NCBI GenBank assembly: GCA_038240835.1
Contig: JBBRGJ010000003.1
Span: 1 to 52,400, forward strand
Length of the DNA: 52,400 nt
Source: JBAXTE01 sp038240835
Lineage (GTDB): Bacteria > Bacteroidota > Bacteroidia > Bacteroidales > WCHB1-69
Reading direction: 5' to 3'
Shown: one piece after another, positions 17,873 to 26,178 of the stretch
Numbering within the stretch: position 1 is the stretch's first letter
How the letters are laid out: each line of letters begins with the position of its first letter
Made by a program: the position numbers and the translations under genes
The notes under the pieces: generated by a model
What the model saw: only the letters and a program-made list of their open reading frames with translations
What the model was told of the DNA's origin: nothing
Database searches by the model: none

Positions 17873-19156
17873 TTGAATGCTACAAACTTATTTTCAAAAT
17901 ATAAACACTTAGAGCAAGAATATACTGTTTTGCTCAACAAGTATTTAGCGATTGAAAAGATGCTCAAACGATATAATTTAGAGCCAAACGATCTATTATC
18001 AGACGAGAAAATACATCAACTTATCAATAAACACAAGAGCAACGATGTATATTGGTTGATGGATTTGACGGGGAAAAGCACTTATGTCTCCTCCTCCATC
18101 ATCAATTTTACAGGCTATAATGAAATAGAGTATTTAGCGCAGACTTTAGAGGAACGTTTTACGTCAGAATCTGCTCAAAAAGGAAAAAATGCGCTTCAAG
18201 TGCATGGCTCAGAATTTAAAAATAGAATAGATAAAAATCCTGAAACATCATTCAGCATCGAATTGGAATACAAATGCAAAGATGGTTCTACAAAGTGGGG
18301 CGAATTAACAATAACTCCCGTATTTGACGAAAATGGCAATTTCCATCAAATCAATGGAGTAACGAAAGATATCTCTGAAAATATAAGAACTAAGGTGAAA
18401 TTATTCGAACAAGAACAACAGTTTACCAATTTATTAGAGAACCTGCCTAACTATATCTTTATTCGAAGTGATAACAAAATTATCTATGCCAATAAAAAAG
18501 GGAGAGAAGCTTTAGGTGTTTTTTCTACAAAAACAGAAATTGATTCAACTATCGATATTTTTTCCAAAATAGCAGAAAAAGACAGATCTCTAACCGCAGA
18601 AATGATCAGAAAGCGTCAAAATAATGAAATTGTAGAAGATTACGAAATTGATGTGCTGGACAAAGATGAAAAGATTCACCACGTAATCGTCAGGGCAACG
18701 AATGTTATTTTTAATGGAACTGACTCTGTTTTATTTATCATAAGCGATATTACAGACAGGGTAATCTATGAAAAAACGATTATAGAAAGTGAAGAAAAAT
18801 TTCGGACACTTGCCGAGCTGTCACCTTATGGAATCATGATCATTCAAGACGACAAGTGGGTCTACACTAATCCTTATACGACTATACTGACAGAATACAC
18901 AAACGAAGAGTTATCCAAAATGCATTTTTTAGATTATATTCACCCGGATTATTATGAATTTGCCAAAGAAAATGCTGCAAAAAGGACAAATAATAAGGAT
19001 TATGCGAGAGAGCATGAAGCCAAAATTATCACAAAATCAGGGAAAGAGAAATGGGTACACACGATTGGTCAATTGATTAATTACAATGATAAAAAAGCGA
19101 CCCTATTATCAGTAACCGATATTACGAATAAGAAAACAGAAGAAGAAACCAAGTAG
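17873..19156 (+). CDS. Triple-PAS sensor protein without an output domain
   Basis: No ATG fits. The TTG at 17873 is preceded at about 8 nt by AAAGGA and lies just downstream of a good promoter, so a TTG start is likely (427 residues). After a short helical N-terminus come three PAS/PAC modules: about 55-168 (WLMDLTGKSTYVSSSIINFT; CKDGSTKWGELTITPVFDEN), about 178-290 (LPNYIFIRSDNKIIYANKKG) and about 300-422 (SPYGIMIIQDDKWVYTNPYT; KSGKEKWVHTIGQLI). No kinase, GGDEF or DNA-binding domain follows; it stops at TEEETK. It is cytoplasmic, with no membrane helix. It may signal by protein contact or be the remnant of a hybrid kinase. Ligand unknown. Confidence 0.85.
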   Translation: MNATNLFSKYKHLEQEYTVLLNKYLAIEKMLKRYNLEPNDLLSDEKIHQLINKHKSNDVYWLMDLTGKSTYVSSSIINFTGYNEIEYLAQTLEERFTSESAQKGKNALQVHGSEFKNRIDKNPETSFSIELEYKCKDGSTKWGELTITPVFDENGNFHQINGVTKDISENIRTKVKLFEQEQQFTNLLENLPNYIFIRSDNKIIYANKKGREALGVFSTKTEIDSTIDIFSKIAEKDRSLTAEMIRKRQNNEIVEDYEIDVLDKDEKIHHVIVRATNVIFNGTDSVLFIISDITDRVIYEKTIIESEEKFRTLAELSPYGIMIIQDDKWVYTNPYTTILTEYTNEELSKMHFLDYIHPDYYEFAKENAAKRTNNKDYAREHEAKIITKSGKEKWVHTIGQLINYNDKKATLLSVTDITNKKTEEETK

Positions 19157-19196
19157 TTTTATTGGCAATGCTCTTAATTAAAGGGGAAACCCCAAA

Positions 19197-20018
19197 TTAA
19201 TACTGCTCACTTTCGTTTGGAAAGTCTTGCTTTTTCACATCTACAATGTATGATTCCACTGAATTAATAATTTCTTCACTTAAGTTGTGGTATCTTCTCA
19301 AAAAACGTGGTGAAAACTGTTGAGTCATCCCCAACATATCGTGCAATACCAATACTTGACCATCAACTCCACCACCAGCGCCAATTCCAATAATAGGAAT
19401 GGAGACTTTTTTGGCGACTTCCGTGGCCAATTTTGCTGGAATTTTTTCTAATACAATGGCAAAACAACCTGCCTGTTCCAACAGAAGAGCATCTTCGATA
19501 AGTTTTGCAGCTTCCGTCTCATCAGTTGCTCTAACTGCGTAAGTTCCGAACTTATTAATCGACTGAGGAGTGAGTCCCAAGTGCCCCATTACAGGAATAC
19601 CAGCGGTTAAAATCCGATTCACGGATTCGATAATTTCAGCTCCACCTTCAATTTTCACAGCATCGGCACCCGACTCTTTCATGATCCGAATGGCAGAGCT
19701 CAACGCCTCCTTAGAATTCCCTTGATAGGTTCCAAAAGGCAAATCAACCACAACAAAAGCATGTTTTACGCCCCTAACCACCGAAGAAGCATGATAAATC
19801 ATCTCGTTTAACGTGATTGGCAACGTGGTACGATGACCAGCCATTACATTAGAGGCGGAGTCGCCTACCAAAATAACATCAATGTTTGCCATGTCTAAAA
19901 GTGTTGCCATAGAGAAGTCGTATGCCGTTAGCATCGCGATCTTTTCGCCGTGCTCTTTCATTCTTTTTAATACATGGGTGGTAACCTTGTTTGCCGATTG
20001 TGATATGTGTACTGACAT
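19197..20018 (-). CDS. panB: 3-methyl-2-oxobutanoate hydroxymethyltransferase
   Basis: The 273-residue protein has the full PanB TIM-barrel signature. KIAMLTAYDFSMATLLD opens the barrel. VGDSASNVMAGH and VVDLPFGTYQ supply the Asp metal ligands, DAVKIEGG the Glu ligand, GIPVMGHLGLTPQS and VLEKIP the catalytic region, and IGIGAGGGVDGQVLVLHDML the C-terminal end. It transfers a hydroxymethyl group from methylene-THF to ketoisovalerate, the first step to pantothenate and CoA. No panC/panD is adjacent. Confidence 0.97.
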   Translation of the reverse strand: MSVHISQSANKVTTHVLKRMKEHGEKIAMLTAYDFSMATLLDMANIDVILVGDSASNVMAGHRTTLPITLNEMIYHASSVVRGVKHAFVVVDLPFGTYQGNSKEALSSAIRIMKESGADAVKIEGGAEIIESVNRILTAGIPVMGHLGLTPQSINKFGTYAVRATDETEAAKLIEDALLLEQAGCFAIVLEKIPAKLATEVAKKVSIPIIGIGAGGGVDGQVLVLHDMLGMTQQFSPRFLRRYHNLSEEIINSVESYIVDVKKQDFPNESEQY

Positions 20019-20038
20019 CTGTTTCTGTTTTTAAAATG

Positions 20039-20046
20039 CAAAGGTA
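20039..20046 (-). promoter_or_regulatory. -7 box (TACCTTTG on minus) of panB
   Basis: CAAAGGTA on plus reads TACCTTTG on minus, 20 bp before the panB ATG. Confidence 0.55.
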
Positions 20047-20059
20047 ATTCTTTTTATAG

Positions 20060-20226
20060 AAGGAAGGAACAAGAAGTAAGAATTATGAAGAAAGAATACA
20101 GAAGTAAGAAGCAAGAATACAGAATTAAGAAGTAAGAAGCCTTAGTGGTGAAAAAACGTGAAAAGACATCTCGTGAAAGGGGGAAGAAGGAAGTAAGAAT
20201 ACAGAAGCAAGAAGTAAGAAGAACCA
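20060..20226. repeat. Purine-rich direct repeats (AAGAAGTAAGAATACAG units)
   Basis: The gap between panB and the channel gene is built from irregular copies of GAAGTAAGAA, GAATACAGAA and AAGAAGCAAGAA in two blocks (20070-20140 and 20180-20226) flanking a non-repetitive 40-bp core. No ORF or hairpin is seen. Confidence 0.7.
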
Positions 20227-20235
20227 AGTCGGAAA

Positions 20236-21033
20236 CTACTCTTTTTCTCTTCTTTTACGGTATAAATCATACGAGTATGTGACCATGATGATGGTGATAA
20301 AAACGCCGATTAAGGTTTGAAGGGCAACTAAGAAACGAATAAACGTTGAGTTTGGCAGCATATCTCCATACCCTACCGTTGCTTGCGTGATGGTGCTAAA
20401 ATAGAAAAAATCGATAAAATTCCATCTTAAGTAATCCGCAGATTTAATATTTTTCAACTCAGTCACATTATCTTGCATTCTGACGTCTATAATTTTCAGC
20501 CCAATGGTTTCGGGTTTATCAAAATCAGAACTGGCTGTTTTCAGATGTACTTCATTCTCAAAAAATGGGTCAGAAGCTCCCCGTTTAAAAATTAAAACAT
20601 TGTGTATCAACAATTCGCTCTTATTATCATTTTTCAAAGCACGTTTGTTTATTGCCAGTTCCACATTCAACTCATTCATGTGCCAGAGCAGAAATATAAA
20701 CTTATAATCGCTATATAAACTATCAATTTTCACCCCCGAAGTCTTTGTCAATCTTTGGTTGATGTTTTTCAATAGCAAAAACTCTTTTTCTAAATTATGA
20801 ATTAAAGTACTGTCCTCTCTTATTTGACTGCTCAATTTAGATTGATGGACATCTTTGGCAAAGACAAACGAAGAGGGATTGGTTTCGTAACTAAGATTAT
20901 AAAAAACAGCAAATACTAAAATAATAATCAAATAGACATAGAAAACCCACCTAAGGCGAAAATTGCGGTTTTGAATCGATTTTGAAAATAAATCTGAATA
21001 GTAAGCTGAAATTAACTTAAGAGCACGAATCAT
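20236..21033 (-). CDS. Two-transmembrane potassium channel (Ion_trans_2)
   Basis: The 265-residue protein has TM1 at about 28-47 (WVFYVYLIIILVFAVFYNL) and TM2 at about 236-256 (FLVALQTLIGVFITIIMVTY). Just before TM2 lies TQATVGYGDMLPNS, the TVGYGD selectivity filter of K+ channels. Unusually, about 140 residues separate TM1 from the pore helix; they are hydrophilic and must form an extracytoplasmic domain. There is no RCK/TrkA-N domain, and the protein stops 12 residues after TM2. Potassium selectivity is inferred from the filter. The gating signal is unknown, but the large external domain is the obvious candidate. Confidence 0.88.
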   Translation of the reverse strand: MIRALKLISAYYSDLFSKSIQNRNFRLRWVFYVYLIIILVFAVFYNLSYETNPSSFVFAKDVHQSKLSSQIREDSTLIHNLEKEFLLLKNINQRLTKTSGVKIDSLYSDYKFIFLLWHMNELNVELAINKRALKNDNKSELLIHNVLIFKRGASDPFFENEVHLKTASSDFDKPETIGLKIIDVRMQDNVTELKNIKSADYLRWNFIDFFYFSTITQATVGYGDMLPNSTFIRFLVALQTLIGVFITIIMVTYSYDLYRKRREKE

Positions 21034-21055
21034 AAATAAAACAATTATTATTTTG

Positions 21056-21063
21056 CAAAAGTA
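21056..21063 (-). promoter_or_regulatory. -7 box (TACTTTTG on minus) of the potassium channel gene
   Basis: CAAAAGTA on plus reads TACTTTTG on minus, 22 bp before the channel ATG and back-to-back with the mutase promoter. Confidence 0.55.
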
Positions 21064-21091
21064 ATCATTTGCGAGAATAAAATATTAATAT

Positions 21092-21099
21092 TAACTTTG
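21092..21099 (+). promoter_or_regulatory. -7 box (TAACTTTG) of the phosphohexomutase gene
   Basis: An exact TAnnTTTG match, 73 bp before the mutase ATG, leaving a leader of roughly 65 nt with no obvious structure. Confidence 0.55.
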
Positions 21100-21172
21100 T
21101 ACGTTACAAAATAAATGTATATTTGAATATATTTAGAAATTAAAAAAGATTAGAAACTTATACATCATTACT

Positions 21173-22519
21173 ATGAGTGCATTTAAAGCATACGACATCA
21201 GAGGCGTTTACAACAAGGACTTCAACAAAGAGGATGTTTATCGAATTGGGTTTTTTATTCCTCAACTATTAAAAACAAACAAAGTACTGGTTGGCAGGGA
21301 TGTACGGATTTCGTCTCCCGAGATTTTTGAACATTTAGTCCGTGGCATCAACGATGCAGGTGCAGATGTTTACGATCTTGGAATTTCAACCACCCCGATG
21401 GTTTATTATTTTACCGCCAAGCACAATTTTTCAGCATCCGTTCAAATCACCGCTTCGCATAATCCAAAGGAGTACAATGGATTAAAAGTCTCTCGCGAAA
21501 GCGCCTTGCCTGTGGGATTTGATACAGGATTAGGAGAGTTGCAAAAATTAGTGGAAAATAAATCTGAAATAATCCCCGTTGCAAACAGAGGTAAAGTCGT
21601 GGAATATCATGTGATACAAGAGTACATTGATTTTCAGAAAACTTACCTCAAAGATATTTCAAACCTAAACATCGCCATCGATTGCTCCAACGGAATGGGC
21701 GCATTATTGGCTGTGGATATTTATGGAACGAATCCTCATTATATTTACGATGAGTTGGATGGCACTTTTCCAAACCACGAGCCCAATCCTCTTGAAGAAG
21801 AAAATGTAGAGGATTTAAAACATCTTGTACTGAAAGAAAAATGTGATGTGGGTGTAATTTTCGATGGGGATGCAGACAGAGTCATGTTTGTAGATAATTT
21901 GGGGCGTTTCATTCGTCCAGATTTGATGATTGCCGTTTTGGCTGAGTATTTCATCAAAGAAAAAGGGCTATCTGGAAATGTATTACAAGACATCCGGACT
22001 TCAAAATCTGTCAGCGAATATATTACCAAATTAGGTTGCACTATGCACATGTGGCGTGTTGGACGTGCTTATGCGGCACTTAAACTACGAGAAATTGACG
22101 GTATATTTGGAGGCGAATTGGCTGGACATTACTACTTTAAAGATTTCTACTACTCAGATTCTGGCATCTTGGCAGCCACTCTAATTTTGGGCATTGTTGC
22201 AGATTTAAAAAGAGGAAACAAAACGTTCTCTGGACTCATTAACGAAATAAACACCTATGCAAATTCAGGAGAAATAAACTTTAAAATCAACCAAAAAGCG
22301 GAAGCGATGGAAGCCATTCGGGAATATTTCACCTCTCAAGAACCTACGGTTGCCTTTTTTGATTTTGATGGCTATCGAATTGAGTTTAAAGATTGGTGGT
22401 TCAACATCCGTCCCTCCAATACAGAACCATATTTGAGATTTATAGCAGAAGCTAAATCGGAAACCTTATTGGCCGAAAAAGTCGCAAAAGCTGAGAGCAT
22501 TATTCGAAAATTTGACTAA
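21173..22519 (+). CDS. Phosphomannomutase/phosphoglucomutase
   Basis: The 448-residue protein is an alpha-D-phosphohexomutase. TASHNPKEYNGLKV contains the phosphorylated Ser, GVIFDGDADRVMFVD the Mg-binding Asp triplet, GGELAGHYYF the sugar-binding loop (GEMSGH/GELAGH type) and RPSNTEPYLRF the phosphate-binding loop. The four domains are intact and the length is typical. It interconverts hexose 1- and 6-phosphates for nucleotide-sugar and envelope polysaccharide synthesis. Mannose versus glucose preference cannot be settled here, so I leave the symbol blank (manB/pgm candidates). Confidence 0.95.
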   Translation: MSAFKAYDIRGVYNKDFNKEDVYRIGFFIPQLLKTNKVLVGRDVRISSPEIFEHLVRGINDAGADVYDLGISTTPMVYYFTAKHNFSASVQITASHNPKEYNGLKVSRESALPVGFDTGLGELQKLVENKSEIIPVANRGKVVEYHVIQEYIDFQKTYLKDISNLNIAIDCSNGMGALLAVDIYGTNPHYIYDELDGTFPNHEPNPLEEENVEDLKHLVLKEKCDVGVIFDGDADRVMFVDNLGRFIRPDLMIAVLAEYFIKEKGLSGNVLQDIRTSKSVSEYITKLGCTMHMWRVGRAYAALKLREIDGIFGGELAGHYYFKDFYYSDSGILAATLILGIVADLKRGNKTFSGLINEINTYANSGEINFKINQKAEAMEAIREYFTSQEPTVAFFDFDGYRIEFKDWWFNIRPSNTEPYLRFIAEAKSETLLAEKVAKAESIIRKFD

Positions 22520-22559
22520 TTACGAACTATACAGAAGAAGTGATTTTTAAAAAAAGGAA

Positions 22560-23010
22560 CTACCAATGACAGATTTTAAAAAACACTTCTTCTTTTTTCT
22601 ACTTTTCGAGTCTTCCTGTCCCGATTGCTATCGGGATTATCGAAGGACTTTAAAAAGTTCTCACTTTAATACTTCGACAGGCTCAGTATGACCGTTAATA
22701 GAACACGACTACACTGTTTGTATTTAGTTGCAAATATTGGTAAATTTTCTCACTGTCATCAACCTTTTATTTGCAAAGTTTATTGGATAAAGTCTACCAA
22801 TGACAGAATTGGAATGTTGCTTCTTTTCTGGTCACCCTGAGTTTATCGAAGGGCTTTAAAAAGTTCTCACTTTAATACTTCGATTAACTCAGTATGACAT
22901 TCATTAAATCGTTAATGTTCAATATTTTAAGTTGCTAATACCGCTGAATTCTCCAACTGTAATCAATCCTTTTATTTACAAAGTTTTTTGGACAAAGTTT
23001 CAGTATGACA
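22560..23010. repeat. Degenerate ~210-235-bp tandem direct repeat
   Basis: CTACCAATGACAGA occurs at 22560 and 22794. An identical 30-bp block beginning CTTTAAAAAGTTCTCACTTT occurs at 22648-22677 and 22854-22883. Later segments (CTTTTATTTGCAAAGTTTATTGG versus its counterpart near 22969) also align in order. Unit 1 carries an extra palindrome CCCGATtgctATCGGG (22620-22635). Both units contain variants of the 'cttcga..ctcagtatgac' and 'gagtttatcgaagg' dispersed motif. The 555-bp gap between the mutase and the DUF2279 gene holds nothing else. Confidence 0.75.
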
Positions 23011-23074
23011 ATTTAATCGCAGCAGATTTAAGTACCAATAATAATAACAATTCGAAAAATAACAGTAAAATTCA

Positions 23075-24001
23075 ATGAAAAAGCACTTTCTGATTTCACT
23101 TTTCCTTATTATAACAGTGACCGCAGAAGGTGCTTTTACTCAACCCCCAATTCTTCCTGATTCGTTAAAATCTGAATACAATTCAACCCGAGTGAATGCG
23201 CTTATCATCGGAGGCGGAGCCCTATATGCAGGTTCGATGGCAGGACTTTATGGACTTTGGTACAAGGATTACCCACACTCTTCTTTTCATCTATTCAACG
23301 ATGACCAAGAGTGGCTTCAGATGGACAAAATGGGACATGCCGTCACCTCTTATTATCTTTCGCAAGTGGGTTTTAGCGCCTGTCGATGGGCTGGTGTTTC
23401 TCAAAAAAAAGCTGCTTGGTTGGGAGGTGCAACTGGTTTAGGCTATCTGACGGTAGTCGAAATCTTAGATGGTTTTTCCTCGGAATGGGGATTTTCTTTG
23501 GGAGATATGGCTGCCAATAGTGCAGGATCAATCCTGTTTACCAGTCAGCAATTACTTTGGAACGAGCAGCGTATTGGATTAAAATACTCTTATCACAACA
23601 CCATGGAGGCGAATTATCGTCCCGACTTGCTTGGAAGCAATAATTACGAACGTTGGCTAAAAAACTACAACGGGACCACCATCTGGCTTTCAGCAAACAT
23701 TGCCTCCTTCTTGTCCCCCGAAACTAAATTTCCAAAATGGATAAACATAGCGGCAGGATATGGAGCGCAAGGAATGTTGGGAGGAAATGAAAATCCAACC
23801 ACTTTTAAAAACCAACCACTCCCCGACCTCAAAAGGCAACGTCAATTTTACCTCTCTTTAGACATTGACTTGAGAAAAATAAACACACGATACAAAACGC
23901 TGAACACAATCATTCACGCATTCAACATCCTAAAAATCCCCATGCCCACCATTGAATTCAACCAAGGTGGGAAAACAAAAGGATATTGGTTGTATTTCTA
24001 A
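23075..24001 (+). CDS. DUF2279 family protein
   Basis: The 308-residue product has a signal peptide (MKKHFLISLFLIITVTAEGAF). The DUF2279 region spans about 40-170: VNALIIGGGALYAGSMAGLY, then FNDDQEWLQMDKMGHAVTSYY with the conserved DKxGH motif, and VVEILDGFSSEWGFSLGDMAANSAG near the end. The C-terminal third (LRKINTRYKTLNTIIHAFNI) looks beta-rich. In Bacteroidota this family sits in the envelope, but no activity is established. It is convergent with the PAP2 phosphatase gene. Confidence 0.85.
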   Translation: MKKHFLISLFLIITVTAEGAFTQPPILPDSLKSEYNSTRVNALIIGGGALYAGSMAGLYGLWYKDYPHSSFHLFNDDQEWLQMDKMGHAVTSYYLSQVGFSACRWAGVSQKKAAWLGGATGLGYLTVVEILDGFSSEWGFSLGDMAANSAGSILFTSQQLLWNEQRIGLKYSYHNTMEANYRPDLLGSNNYERWLKNYNGTTIWLSANIASFLSPETKFPKWINIAAGYGAQGMLGGNENPTTFKNQPLPDLKRQRQFYLSLDIDLRKINTRYKTLNTIIHAFNILKIPMPTIEFNQGGKTKGYWLYF

Positions 24002-24059
24002 TGCCGTGTGTTTAATCCTTTTCATGAATTTAAGGTGGAGTGGATAAAAAGAGTACTAT

Positions 24060-24671
24060 TTATTTTTTAAAATTATATCGTTTCTGATACCACTTATTCG
24101 CTTTATAGGTAAGGTATGCACAACCACTTCCGATGAGTGCGCCCATAAAAACATCCGAAGGATAATGAACGCCTAAGTACATACGAGAATAACCAATAGT
24201 GCCAGCCCACAAATACATGGGCGTAATTACGTACCATTTTGGATAACAAAGACTTATTGAGGTAGCTACCGAAAAAGCAGTAGAAGTATGTCCCGAAGGA
24301 AATGACGCTGAATTCTCAGTTGTAACGTTATCCAAAACAGGATAATCGAGGTAAGGACGTGGGCGATTAACGCTATATTTGAGTCCGAGAGCAACTCCCA
24401 ACCCAAAAGCAATGGAAGCACCCACCACTAAACCATTTCTAAGCGAAACAGAATCGTGGGCAAAACAACCATGCAACAAAAGAGCAGTTGGAGCAGCCAC
24501 CATCAGGGGATACACAGAATTGCTAATGCCCATAAAAAATGGATCCATCTGCTTGTTTCTATTCAAATTAATATCTTTCAATAAGTTGATATCCGCATTC
24601 TGAGCAGAAACAATTCCACCCTCAATAATAAAAAGTGAAACAAAAAAAAGTACAATTATTTTAATTTTCAT
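24060..24671 (-). CDS. PAP2-family membrane-associated phosphatase
   Basis: The 203-residue protein has a signal peptide (IIVLFFVSLFIIEGGIVSAQ) and the three PAP2 motifs in order: KYSVNRPRPY (KxxxxxxRP), SFPSGHTSTA (PSGH with the catalytic His) and GYSRMYLGVHYPSDVFMG (SRxxxxxHxxxD with the nucleophile His). The hydrophobic segments around them place the active site on the periplasmic side. Candidate substrates are undecaprenyl pyrophosphate or lipid A/phospholipid phosphates; the sequence does not decide. It is monocistronic. Confidence 0.93.
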   Translation of the reverse strand: MKIKIIVLFFVSLFIIEGGIVSAQNADINLLKDINLNRNKQMDPFFMGISNSVYPLMVAAPTALLLHGCFAHDSVSLRNGLVVGASIAFGLGVALGLKYSVNRPRPYLDYPVLDNVTTENSASFPSGHTSTAFSVATSISLCYPKWYVITPMYLWAGTIGYSRMYLGVHYPSDVFMGALIGSGCAYLTYKANKWYQKRYNFKK

Positions 24672-24702
24672 ATTTAAGTTTCTGTATTATCGGAGATTTT
24701 TT

Positions 24703-24832
24703 GGCTGTTGGTTTTTTGCTGTTGGCTGTTGGCTTTTGGCTGTTGGCTGTTGGCTGTTGGATTATCTTTAGACGAGCTTAGCTCTGTTAACTGTTAACTG
24801 ATCACTGCTAACTGTTAACTGACAACTGTCAA
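24703..24832. repeat. GCTGTTG heptad array and TTAACTG array
   Basis: 24703-24760 is a run of irregular (TT)GGCTGTT units. 24784-24832 consists of CTGTTAACTG/ACTGATCACTG/ACTGACAACTG variants. The second block is translated as the last 20 codons of fmt. The first is the spacer between fmt and the PAP2 gene. Confidence 0.85.
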
Positions 24833-25754
24833 ACCTAAACCCTCTCAAAAACTCTTCAATTCCCATTCTTTTCTTTCCCATCAATTGAATATCTTTGAGA
24901 ATAATCCAACCATCAAGGCAACTTATTTTTAATTCGTGTTTATAATCGGAGACAAATGTTCCTATGGCTTTATTGTGATTTACAATTTCTGTTTCGATGG
25001 AAAAAACCTTCATTGAAAGGGATTCCTCTTTATTCGAAAATTCAAAAAATGCAGCTGGATAAGGTGAAAGTCCTCTTACTTTGCAATCAATTTGTTCGCA
25101 AGTGAGGTGAAAATCAATTTTACAATCAGGTTTAAAAATCTTGGGAGCCATTTTCAAATCCGCAACATTGACATTTAATTGTTCGATGGGATTAATCTGA
25201 TTATTTTCAATCATTTGCAATGTTTCCAAGGCAATAATTTTTCCCTCTTCACAAAGTCTATCATGAAGAGAGCCAGCTGTTTCGGATGAATCTAACATCA
25301 CTTTTCTATTTGTGATAATAGCGCCAGCATCGATATCATGGTTTAACAAGAAGGTAGTCACACCCGACTCTTTCTCATTATTCATCACCGCCCAGTTGAT
25401 CGGAGCTGCGCCGCGATACTGAGGTAGAAGTGAAGCATGAACATTAAAAGTACCTTTTTTGGGCATTGTCCATACAACTTCTGGGAGCATTCTGAAGGCA
25501 ATCACCACAAACACATCTGCCTGATAACTTTGTAGTTGAGCAATAAATTCTGGATCTTTTAATTTTACAGGTTGCAAAACAGGAAGCCCATATTCAATGG
25601 CCACTTTTTTGACGGCCGATTCGTGGAGTTTCTGACCTCTACCTGCAGGTTTATCGGCCACAGTGACCACCGCGCCTACATCAGTTCCATTTTGAATCAG
25701 AAATTTCAATATTTCACCTGCAAATTCAGGCGTACCCATAAAAACAATTTTCAT
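24768..25754 (-). CDS. fmt: Methionyl-tRNA formyltransferase with a repeat-encoded C-terminal tail
   Basis: The ATG at 25754 (MKIVFMGTPEFAGEILKF) is the correct start; an in-frame ATG 21 nt upstream adds a non-conserved MHYKRRD. The product is 328 residues. FNVHASLLPQYRGAAPINWA carries the Asn-His of the active site and SLLP, and HDIDAGAII the catalytic Asp. The C-terminal domain ends at KKRMGIEEFLRGFRF, where typical Fmt stops. A further 20 residues (DSCQLTVSSDQLTVNRAKLV) are encoded by the TTAACTG repeat array, so the original stop seems to have been lost into the repeat. The enzyme formylates initiator Met-tRNA. Confidence 0.96.
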   Translation of the reverse strand: MKIVFMGTPEFAGEILKFLIQNGTDVGAVVTVADKPAGRGQKLHESAVKKVAIEYGLPVLQPVKLKDPEFIAQLQSYQADVFVVIAFRMLPEVVWTMPKKGTFNVHASLLPQYRGAAPINWAVMNNEKESGVTTFLLNHDIDAGAIITNRKVMLDSSETAGSLHDRLCEEGKIIALETLQMIENNQINPIEQLNVNVADLKMAPKIFKPDCKIDFHLTCEQIDCKVRGLSPYPAAFFEFSNKEESLSMKVFSIETEIVNHNKAIGTFVSDYKHELKISCLDGWIILKDIQLMGKKRMGIEEFLRGFRFDSCQLTVSSDQLTVNRAKLV

Positions 25755-25772
25755 ATCTCTTCTTTTATAGTG

Positions 25773-25780
25773 CAAAGATA
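25773..25780 (-). promoter_or_regulatory. -7 box (TATCTTTG on minus) of fmt
   Basis: CAAAGATA on plus reads TATCTTTG on minus, 18 bp before the fmt ATG. Confidence 0.55.
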
Positions 25781-25927
25781 AAAAAAAAGCAAGAAGAATA
25801 GGAAGAGAAATTTTAAATCACTGTTGACCGATAAACCAAACAAATAACAACAATATATTAAGATGTTGATATATTTAGATAATAATACAAACTAGGTTTG
25901 ATCTATGGTTAAATTATTTTCCTTTTC

Positions 25928-25977
25928 TGATTTTCAACACTTTTACCCCGCCCCCTAAAGGGTGGCGTTGAAAATCA
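25928..25977. repeat. Inverted repeat around CCCCGCCCCCTAAAGGGTGG
   Basis: Arms TGATTTTCAAC (25928-25938) and GTTGAAAATCA (25967-25977) are perfect complements. They enclose an imperfect inner hairpin whose GC content is far above the surrounding AT-rich DNA. The remaining 25755-26178 gap shows no gene. Likely a dispersed repeat unit. Confidence 0.65.
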
Positions 25978-26178
25978 AATAGTTATAACAGAACCCATTA
26001 TATAACTTTAGAAAAAAAGTGAAAAATAATAAAAAAATTATTAGACAAGCGTGTTTTTAAATCGGAATTAAAACTCCAAGTGACTTCGAGTGCATCAGTG
26101 CATCACAGCCAACTTCTTAGGTTTTAATATAAAAACCAATCAGAAAGAATAGTCATACAATTAGTCAAAGCTAATTCG

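Noticed and set aside
24703..24832. CRISPR-like array
   Set aside because: The units are 7-10 bp and adjoining, without unique spacers of constant length or any cas gene nearby.
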